From positions 47,839,678 through 47,903,677 of the forward strand of contig CM049307.1 in NCBI GenBank assembly GCA_026874595.1: 64,000 nucleotides of DNA, given 5' to 3'. The notes under the pieces were generated by a model that was not told the origin of the DNA, searched no databases, and was given only the letters and a program-made list of their open reading frames with translations. Positions 56,301 to 64,000 of the stretch are shown here, in pieces. Source of the stretch: Sipunculus nudus. Its lineage: Eukaryota; Annelida; Sipuncula; Golfingiida; Sipunculidae. Both the position numbers and the translations under genes were made by a program. Numbering within the stretch: position 1 is the stretch's first letter; every line of letters starts with the position of its first letter.

Positions 56301-59300
56301 TGATCACTCTGAGATAACCTGTATTGACCAATTATGTGATAGTATATATCTGTTGAAATTATAAGTTAACACTGAATTTTCTGAATTTTGCCCACATAAA
56401 TTATATGAACAAAGTTTTTCATCACAAAGCCTGAGTTATGTACAAAATTTTGTATCCATTTATGGCACTTTTGGATTGATCTATATTGAGCATTTATGCC
56501 AGAACATACATACTATGGTAGGAAAAGTAATATTTTCTATATTTTAGGCACAATTTTTACCTACTTGTGGGTGAAAACAAAGTCTCTAGGAGTGACAGCT
56601 TACTCATTTGTATCAGGTGAGTGTACAGGAAGTTATATAAAAATATATATAAATTAAATTAATTAAACCCTGTAATATTAACCAGAAGTGACTTTGCCTG
56701 TACTTTTAAGTTCAAATGGAAAATCAACCATTTGGAACAAAAAATATTGTATCAATTGTGCATATTTTATAGTATTTTGTCCTACAAGAGTTGCTGTGGT
56801 CTGTTCTGTGTGCTGTATTTAGTATGTAACTCTGAAATTGTTTTTAATTTAGCTTAGTCAAGTATTCATGTGCTAACCCTTGAACAAAATTAAAAGAAGG
56901 GCAGACATGCTTCCATCTTCATGAACAACATGAAGCATTTTTCTGTGTAAAGGTTTTTTAGCTCAGCTGACTGTAAGTCATCTGAGCCATAGCGATCACC
57001 CTTTGTCCGGCATCAGACAGGGCACAAATTGTATCCATTATCCTTTGAAACCTCATACCTGACATTTTGGGAGATCCTAGGCAAATGTTCTTGGAAACCT
57101 GAAACTAGGTCACTGTGACCTATATTCTGTGACATATAGGGAAAAGATGTCATATTAGCACTCTGAATGTCAGATGGGGACAAATTGTATCTGTGAGGCC
57201 TAGAATCTTCTAACACAATATCCTGGGAGTTTCTAGGCAAATCTCCTCGGAAACCTGAAATTAGGTCATGGTGATCTGTATTTTATGACCTTCGGGCCGA
57301 AAACAAGGTTTTTTTTTTTGCATCAGACAGTCAGACTGAGCACAAATTAAATTGATAAGCCTAGAATCCGCCAACATGACATTTAGGGAGGTCTTAGGCA
57401 AATCTCCTTGAAAAACCTGATATTAGGTCATGGTGACCTGTATTTTATGACCTTCGGGCCAAAAACATGATTTTGAGCAACCTGAATGTCAGATGGGGAC
57501 AAATGGTATATGTGAGACTAAGAATCTTTTAACTCAATATCCTGGGAGTATCTTGGCAAATCTCCTGGGAAACCTGAAATTAGGTCATGGTGACCCATAT
57601 TTTGTGTTCTAAGGGCTGAAAACATTATTTTGAGCACCAAGACAGTCAGACGGGGCACAAATTGTATCCATTAGGCCTAGAAACCTCTTACCTGACATTT
57701 TTGGATATCCTAGGCAAATGTTTTTGGAAACCTGAAACTAGGTCCTGAAAAGATGTCATATGAGCACCCTGAAAGTCAGATGGTGACAAATCGTATCTGT
57801 TAGGCCTAGAATCTTCCTACACAATTTCCTAGGAGGCTCTTGGCAAATCTCCTGGGAAACCTGAAATTAGGTCATAGTGACCTACATTTTGTGACCTACA
57901 AGACAAAAACCTGATTTTGAGCCTCGTGAATGTCAGATGTGGCACAAATAGTATCCATTGGGCCTAGAATCCTCCAACATTACATTAAGGGAGGGCCTAG
58001 GCAGATGTCCTTAGACACCTGAAATTAGGTCATGGTGACATATATTTTGTGACCTATGGGCCAAAAACATGATTGTGAGCACCCAGACAGTCAGATTGGG
58101 CACAAATAGTATCCATTAGGCCTAGAATCCTCCAACATGACATTAAGGAAGGTCCTAGGCAAATGTCTTTAGAAACCTGAAATAAGGTAACTGTGACCTA
58201 TATTCTGTGACCTATAGGAAAAAGATGTTGTATGAACACCCTGAATGTCAGATGGTGACAGATCGTATCTGTGAGGCCTAGAATCTTCTTACACAATTTC
58301 CTAGGAGGTCCTAGGCAAATCTATTTGGAAACCTGAAATTAGGTCATGGTGACCTACATTTTGTGAAAACAGGATTTGAGCACCCAGAAAGTCTGGCAAG
58401 GCACACATTGTATTTGTCAGGCTTAGAATCTTCTAATGTAACATTCTGAGACGTCCTTGGCAAATGTGTGTGGAAAACTGAAATTAGGTCACCATGACCT
58501 ATATTTTGTGACCTTTAGGAAAAGAAGTCATATAAGCACCCAGACAGTCAGTCAGGGCACACATTGTATTTGTTAGGCCTAGAATCTTTTAACATAAAAT
58601 TTAGGGAGGTCCTAGTCAAGTGTCCTTGGAAACCTGAAATTAGGTCATGGTTACCTATATTGTGTGACTTATGAGCTGAAAAATGGTTTGCGCACCCAGA
58701 CAGACAAGGCACAAATTGTATTCATTAGCCCTAAACTCTTCATACATGACATTCAGGGAAATCCTTGGCAATTCTCCTTGGAAACTGAAATTGGATCATG
58801 GTGACCTATATTCTGCTAGCTATGAACCAGAAACATGATTTTGAGCACCCAGACAGACAGGGTACAAATCTATATTCCTTGGAAATCTCTATTGTGAAAT
58901 CCAAGGGGGTCCTGGGCAGGTCTCCTATGAATTCTGGAATTTTTTATTTTCTCTCCATTTTTTCAACAATGTAACTTTAGCCATAGGCTATTCTCACAGA
59001 CAATATATAACATTGATAAAAAAACATGAGCACCCAGTCAAAAGTAGCTGAGCATCATGGCCCATGGGCCACTTGTTTTGGGTTTTTAGTGGTAAAAGTG
59101 ATATTCGGCTGGGATTTGTTACAATATATGTTTGTTATCATTCTGTCGGATGTAATTCACATCATTCTAGCCTTTTATTTGTCACATATGGGCAGTTTAG
59201 CCACCACTCTTTTGAGATGAATATTTATACAAGATCTGCTTTATCTCTGCTTGAGTCATGTATCCAGTAAAGTATCCTAATTTATAGACATTTTCTGAAG

Positions 59301-62300
59301 GGATTTGTTTTACATGAGTTACGTATGTGTTATGCAGAAACGGCAAAAACTGTCACAAGCAGCACCACCACAATGTCTACAAGTACCACCACCTCCAGCA
59401 CTGAACATACATCACAGACACAGTCCTCAGCAGCCAGACCATCAGCAGGTAAGGTGATACCTGTAATAGATGACTTATGTCGTGTCTTACTCATTATTCA
59501 CAGTAATACCACTTCTGCATCTCAGCGCCATCTTGTGTTCATGCAGTGAACCACATAACCTTTCAGACAGATGTTCATATGTGTTCCTTCTTTTGTGTAT
59601 CTTCATAAAATGGGAAGGATTACAATTGTGGTCAGCTCTGCAGCAAACAGAAATATTATTTAAGATATTTGTTTAATGCAAAATATTTTAAACATCTAAT
59701 TATTTAAAGTCTTTGAATTGCCGACAAGCCATAGAGGTGTATCTGTAAATAACAATAATTTTTATTTCAAAATAGCTAAGTTGTTTAAACCTTATCTGTT
59801 ATACAAGTCTTTCATATTTACAAAAATTAAACATTAACCTTCAGAAGTGGGGGGGGGGGGGGTGCTTGATGTGAATGTTGTTCAGCACAACCTCATTTTG
59901 ATGGTTTTAATTGCAAAAATGCATTGGCGTGTTGGGGTAAAGTTTTAATTACGTTTTAGCCCATGCATCAAAGCATAATTTGCTCAAATCTGTTTCTCTC
60001 CACAGATAATTCAAAGGTAATTACTGTTGGCAGGGTGGTGAAAATATTAAAAAAAAAAAGAAAATAAGTCACTTGAGTATACATTATTTCGGTAATGAGT
60101 CATAGAGTATCCAGATGTAACCTCAATTAAAAGTATATCATGATAATATGTGCACTTAAATATGCTCTTTAAGTCTAAATAACAAACCCTTGAAATCTTT
60201 TGAAATTATATATTTAAACCCTTGTTTTTCACAGTGCATGTTTTGTATGTGTTTTTAGATCACTGTGAACAAACATTAATCAGTGTCATGGATATTGTTA
60301 ACTACTAGCTTTACAGACTAAGCAATTTGTATGAAATCCAGATAACACAAATACAATTACAACATTGTAAGTACACTAACTCTAACCAATTACTTCTCAG
60401 GAATGTGGAGTTTGCTGAAAGGTATGGCTATGGCTGTACTAAACAGTTGCTGGTGGCTGCTGAGTTCTGTAGCCTCTGTTGCTGGTTCTACGGTCAAATC
60501 TGCATCGTCTTTTGGTCAGACGGTTATCACAGCGCTGACGGAACGCTCAGCCTCAGCACACACAGCTGTCACTGGTTAGAATGGCTTCATACAAAGTTTG
60601 ATTATAGAAATCAGTACCTTAGCAGTAGTCAGCGTATTGCTTCATATGAAAGGCTAGATATTAAAATCATCTCATAGATGCTATTCCAGAATACCTGCTC
60701 CTAATTCTACTTATTAGCTTTTACTTTGCTCCTAATTCTACGCATGCCTGTGGAAATCACGAGGTACAGATTGTAGTGGTAGTGTGATACTTACAGGAAT
60801 GCCTGGGTCAGTGGGTAGTGCTTCTCGTGCAAGACTTGCTTGTTAAAATCATTACACAGATACTAACTGGTAATGTCAGTAGAGCTTTTCCAAACTGAGT
60901 ATGAGCTTTATGTGTCATGATCATCTGCTGTGAGCTTGTATTGTGAGTTATGTCATGTTAATTAAATACAAACCAGAGATCATGAAAAGAATTCTTAACC
61001 TTACCATGAATATTAACATATATCATTTGCGATATGCAACAAAATATGATCTTCACTGTCAAAAACATTCACCTTAATATTCAGTGTCAGTTGTTGCTGC
61101 CAGGAGGCGCCAGTGAGATAGGGAGTTAGTTAAGAACAGCTGCAGATCATGAATATTTATATAATATCATTAAGACTAACCTGTAACATCTGTATAATAG
61201 CTTCCTGCTTGTTTTCTCAGGTAAAATATATATTTATTTCATATGTTACATGTTCATAAATATGGAAGGGGTAAAAAAACATACCTGTATTTTCTATTAC
61301 CTGCTTCATGGTGGCTTTTCATGCCTATCACACATTTACCCCAGTGATGGTGATATAATGACTAAGAATGCCTTATTCACAGACAGCCACCTGGGGCTCT
61401 TTTTCCAAGCATGGTCATTTGTAAATTGCTTTTGCAGTGAGGTACTAACAAAGGGTGCTTTTAAGCCAGCTATTATTTACTGTTTTCATTGAATGAGTAT
61501 CCGTAGGTGGTGTTAGCACTAGATCTGTTGATTGAAACCATAGCATACACAAAATTCTACAAATAGATAAATGAGACATATATTTTGGCAAGTAAATCTT
61601 GACTTAAAATGTTAACATGAATTAGGAAATTGATTAACAACAGTGTAAAAATGATTTTATCTGATCAAATTAGGTATGTACTCTGTGTTTATCAAATTAG
61701 TGTTTTTCTGATGATTTATAGTCAGTTGTACCAGACTAACAGCTGTTATTAACTGTTTATCAATAAATACTAACCAGTATTTATCAAGACTGAAGTAAAT
61801 ATAACCCAAGAAGAGAGAGCACTGCAGCCTGAAATTTCTTAAATTTCTTGAAGTTTGCAATTACCTGGGATACAGAGAGCACAAGCTGTTGCTTATAGAT
61901 TTATTACAAGAGTGTCATTGATATATAATGAGCTGTGAACAAGATACAGATCTAAGTACTAACACCGACAATTCCTTTTACATGTATATATGACAGGCAT
62001 TATTGTACAACTCATATTCTTTTGATACAAATTATAAAGGTCTTGATGTTTGTATTATTTATCTTATGAATATGACTGATTTACATATTGATTATAACCC
62101 CTTTATGTGTAATACTATTTATCCTGTATGATTAAGCAGAATGTGGGACCATGAAGCTTCATGTGTAATTCAGTTAAGCTCAGCATCAAGGTTGATTTGG
62201 AAAACCAATATTATTACCTGTGCTATGTGTGATATTTATTAAACCAAGCGGTAATAAATAAATTAAAATATTATTGTTATATCAATTAGAATAACAGTTT

Positions 62301-62432
62301 TAAGATATTTCAGTGAAACATTTATACTTCTTTCATGAATTAATGTGTGTTATTGACTGTTTGCAGGTGCCTTTTGGAGAAGGGAACAAGTCCAGGGTTC
62401 CAGTACCCCTGGTGATACATATAGTTCAGGAA
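47314..62432 (+). CDS. SUN1: SUN domain protein (SUN1/SUN2-like), N-terminal part; 3' end outside window
   Basis: Inner-nuclear-membrane partner of KASH proteins in the LINC complex, linking lamina to cytoskeleton (family knowledge). Ten exons: 47314-47363, 48265-48297, 51851-52002, 52659-52949, 54107-54136, 55434-55556, 56548-56616, 59338-59448, 60401-60574, 62367-62432; 1,099 nt in one frame. The match to vertebrate SUN1 rests on ordered motifs: TDYTYAKSGSYHVEAL, then SPNMSRRSLRRSG, then KEQSIDHLYGLDATDAELS (SUN1 has TGYTYALSSSY, SPRMSRRSLRL, REQTTVDHFWGLDDDGDL). Hydrophobic segments follow in the exons at 55434, 56548 and 60401. The SUN domain is right of the window and the true start is uncertain. 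The symbol is by similarity; SUN2 orthology is not excluded. Confidence 0.82.
48265..48297 (+). CDS. SUN1: SUN gene exon 2 in window
   Basis: 33 nt encoding SPKTDYTYAK between ttttcag and GTAAGT. Aligns with the NTGYTYA stretch of SUN1. Confidence 0.78.
48298..51850. other. SUN gene intron
   Basis: AT-rich. Contains a 52-codon open stretch at about 50228-50385 and a GC-richer stretch at 50575-50645 that match nothing I recognise. Confidence 0.55.
51851..52002 (+). CDS. SUN1: SUN gene exon 3 in window
   Basis: Completes AGT after the 48297 donor and encodes SGSYHVEALTNPYISPN, then MSRRSLRRSGDMTSS. Acceptor gtttcag, donor GTAGGT; ends in phase 1. Confidence 0.85.
52659..52949 (+). CDS. SUN1: SUN gene exon 4 in window
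   Basis: 291 nt, phase 1-1. Acidic YEYDEDPEEIIL, then Lys/Arg/Ala-rich (KKAASSKAKAAGSKARNARR), possibly lamin- or DNA-facing, then IKEQSIDHLY. Acceptor gttaacag, donor GTAAGT. Confidence 0.88.
52950..54106. other. SUN gene intron
   Basis: No repeat or coding signal recognised. Confidence 0.6.
54107..54136 (+). CDS. SUN1: SUN gene exon 5 in window (30 nt)
   Basis: Microexon, phase 1-1, encoding GLDATDAELS, which aligns with GLDDDGDL of SUN1. Acceptor ccacag, donor GTTTGT (weak). Confidence 0.78.
54137..55433. other. SUN gene intron
   Basis: AT-rich, no recognised element. Confidence 0.6.
55434..55556 (+). CDS. SUN1: SUN gene exon 6 in window
   Basis: 123 nt, phase 1-1. Acidic start TEVMENQEEMDDQAAEGQES, then hydrophobic ITSMVTGITTIMYSTLSLI. 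Acceptor ttgacag, donor GTAAGT. Confidence 0.82.
55557..56547. other. SUN gene intron
   Basis: AT-rich, no recognised element. Confidence 0.6.
56548..56616 (+). CDS. SUN1: SUN gene exon 7 in window
   Basis: 69 nt, phase 1-1, TIFTYLWVKTKSLGVTAYSF; continues the hydrophobic region. Acceptor attttag, donor GTGAGT. Confidence 0.8.
56960..59075 (+). mobile_element. Family C Helentron-like element with about 13 short (157-bp) units
   Basis: Start hairpin AGCTCAG/CTGAGCC with inner TGACT/AGTCA and loop GTA (56960-56989). About 13 units of 150-160 bp run from 57019 to 58861, marked by GGCACAAATTGTAT, TTAGGCCTAGAATC, GGAAACCTGAAATTAGGTCA and TGGTGACCTATATTTTGTGACC. The 3' end has AGCTGAGC, palindrome GGCCCATGGGCC (59059-59070) and ACTTG|TT. 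Intronic in the SUN gene. Confidence 0.85.
59338..59448 (+). CDS. SUN1: SUN gene exon 8 in window, Ser/Thr-rich
   Basis: 111 nt, phase 1-1, about two-thirds Ser/Thr (TVTSSTTTMSTSTTTSSTEH). Likely a flexible linker with variable length. Acceptor atgcag, donor GTAAGG. Confidence 0.78.
59449..60400. other. SUN gene intron
   Basis: Contains a poly(G) run (about 59850-59862). No other element recognised. Confidence 0.55.
60401..60574 (+). CDS. SUN1: SUN gene exon 9 in window, hydrophobic
   Basis: 174 nt, phase 1-1. MWSLLKGMAMAVLNSCWWLL then SSVASVAGS; resembles the Trp-rich hydrophobic region ahead of the SUN1/2 transmembrane span. Acceptor cttctcag, donor GTTAGA. Confidence 0.8.
60575..62366. 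other. SUN gene intron
   Basis: AT-rich; nothing recognised. Confidence 0.55.
62367..62432 (+). CDS. SUN1: SUN gene exon 10 in window (last)
   Basis: 66 nt, phase 1-1, GAFWRREQVQGSSTPGDTYS. Acceptor tttgcag, donor GTAAGT. The next exon is outside the window. Confidence 0.72.
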
Positions 62433-62481
62433 GTAAGTTTAATACCTACTAAAATACCTAATAAAAGTTACTCTTCAACAG

Positions 62482-62768
62482 TTATATTTCCGAACATGTG
62501 CGTTTCTGTTTTACCTGATAATTTCTCAGTTTTTGCTAACTCGTATGTGGTATGGGTCATAATGGGAAGCACTGAAACTGTTTTCTGTTAATGAGTTTGA
62601 GTTTATTTCTGATGAAAGGTTCTATCTCAACATTTATATTCCCAAACATGTGCGTTTTTGTTTTACCTGATAATTTCTCAATTTTTGCTAACACGTATGG
62701 TATGGGTCATAATGGGAAGCACTGAACCAGTTTTCTGTTAATGAGTTTGAGTTTATTTGTGATGATTT
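62482..62768 (+). repeat. Tandem duplication, 2 copies of about 152 bp
   Basis: TTATATTTCCGAACATGTGC at 62482 recurs as TTATATTCCCAAACATGTGC at 62634. ATGGGAAGCACTGAA and TTAATGAGTTTGAGTTTATT follow at the same spacing in both. Confidence 0.9.
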
Positions 62769-62880
62769 TTTATGACCATTAATGACATCCTACAGAAATT
62801 GCTGTGTGGGCATCTTTTAAAATATAATTATGATATAACAGATGCATTTCCTCCGCACACAGTAGGGGTGCCAAAATTTT

Positions 62881-63992
62881 ATGCCCCCACCACAAAGTGG
62901 CCGGGGCATATAGTTTTACCCATGTCCGTCATTCCGTCATTCCGAAATCAAACAGTTGTACGGACTTTTTTTCGCAATGCCTGCAGATATTGGCCTGATT
63001 TTTGGTGTGTGGGCAGATAATGACCAGTTACAGATCGAGTTCGTGTTTCGTCCCGATTGACCTACTTTTGACTGTTTTACGGCTCCTTAACTTAGAAAAT
63101 TTCATGGAAAATAGAAATTTTCATGACAAATACACATGTACGGACTTTTTTCTCAATGCCTGCAGATATTGGCCCGATTTTTGGTGTGTGAGCAGATATT
63201 GACCAGTTACAGATGGAGTTCGCGTTTCTTCCCGGTTGACCTATTTTTGACCGTTTTAGGGCTCTTGAACATAGAAAATTTCATGAAAAATATAAATGTT
63301 CATGACAAATACACATGTACGGATTTTTTTTCGCAATGCCTGCAGATATTGGCCCGATTTTTGGTGTGTGGGCAGATAATGACCAGTTATAGATCGAGTT
63401 CGCGTTTCTTCCCTGTTGACCTACTTTTGAACGATTTACGGCTCCTAAACTTAGAAAATTTCATGAAAAATAGAAATTGTCATGACAAATACACATGTAC
63501 AGACTTTTTTTTGCAATGCCTGCAGATATTGGCCTGATTTTTGGTGTGTGGGCAGATAATGACCAGTTACAGATTGAGTTATCGTTTCGTCCCGGTTGAC
63601 CTACTTTTGACCTTTTTACGGCTCCTAAACTTAGAAAATTTCATGAAAAATAGAAATTTTCATGACAAATACACATGTACAGACTTTTTTTCGCAATGCC
63701 TGCAGATATTGGCCTGATTTTTGGTGTGTGGGCAGATAATGACTAGTTACAGATCGAGTTTGCGTTTCATCCCAGTTGACCTATTTTTGACCATATGACA
63801 GAGATCCTGAACATAGAAAATTTCATGAAAGACAGAAATTTTTATGAAAAATGCACATGTATGGACTTTTTTTCGCACTGCCTGCAGATATTGGCCTGAT
63901 TTTTGGTGAGTGGGCAGAAAATTTTAAGAAATTTAACAAATGTTTCTAATTTGCCCCAGGCGGGGGCATTCGTGTCGTTCCGACACATCTAG
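62881..63992 (+). mobile_element. Family A Helentron-like element, copy 2
   Basis: Same 5' hairpin (ATGCCCC/GGGGCAT outer, CCAC/GTGG inner) at 62881-62909 and about six 180-bp units (near 62960, 63140, 63318, 63499, 63680, 63860). GGCGGGGGCAT is near the 3' end, then hairpin GTGTCG/CGACAC and CTAG at 63989-63992 followed by T. The fewer units than copy 1 show array-length variation between fixed ends. Long ORFs across the array are repeat artefacts. Confidence 0.9.
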
Positions 63993-64000
63993 TTTATTCC

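Noticed and set aside
60006-60016. Possible 11-nt microexon (acag|ATAATTCAAAG|gtaatt) in the SUN gene
   Set aside because: It would end in phase 0, while the next exon at 60401 needs phase 1. Joining 59448 directly to 60401 keeps the frame.
62881-63992. Tandem regular repeats that might suggest a CRISPR array, and the long ORFs across them
   Set aside because: Units of 180 bp with no short repeat/unique spacer pattern, in a eukaryotic genome. The ORFs arise from repeated sequence in frame with itself.

Overview
The window is animal nuclear DNA, most likely from a bivalve mollusc. It is AT-rich and spliced with GT-AG introns. It is full of short non-autonomous transposons built around internal tandem arrays, an architecture known from the bivalve 'pearl'/Helentron-like families, and of long poly(C)/poly(G) runs. 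The species assignment is inference; the metazoan assignment is firm.

Two protein-coding genes of the host are present, both on the + strand and both partial. (1) The last nine coding exons of mitochondrial ferredoxin (adrenodoxin) reductase, FDXR, lie at 3424-14205. The exon phases fit throughout and the reading frame ends in a stop. The 5' exons lie left of the window. (2) The N-terminal (nucleoplasmic and membrane) part of a SUN1/SUN2-type LINC-complex gene lies at 47314-62432. It is read as ten phase-compatible exons, with a possible first coding exon at 41202-41266. The SUN domain itself lies beyond the right edge.

Between them, at 28108-40187, sits a complete 12.1-kb Ty3/Gypsy-type LTR retrotransposon on the minus strand. 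It has 2.87-kb LTRs that look almost identical, a 4-bp target duplication (TAAC), a tRNA-Leu-type primer binding site, a purine tract, gag, protease, reverse transcriptase/RNase H and integrase. Gag and protease are linked by a textbook -1 slippery heptamer next to the gag stop. Pol is interrupted by a frame change plus an in-frame TAG before RT, and by an in-frame TAA before integrase.

Most of the rest is transposon-derived. Four families (called A, B, C and D here) end in a short hairpin followed by CTAG or CTTG. Three of them (A, B, C) also begin with a two-part hairpin and carry an inverted copy of the 5' end just inside the 3' hairpin. A: 12281-13988 and 62881-63992. B: 14481-16537. C: 6053-8279, 46399-47130, 56960-59075 and fragments. 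D: 1-816 and 22960-24583. There is also a PIF/Harbinger-like MITE sitting exactly on an FDXR splice donor (4494-4762), a hAT-like MITE with a perfect 8-bp target duplication (42125-42876), a probable solo LTR (19097-19795) and a tRNA-SINE-like fragment (12061-12250).

The strongest candidates for something undescribed are the shared end architecture of families A-D, the GGTGGCGCCACC palindrome recurring inside several of them, and the MITE that rebuilt a splice donor. No tRNA, rRNA or CRISPR was seen. Coordinates and splice sites were read by eye; no alignment or database search was run.
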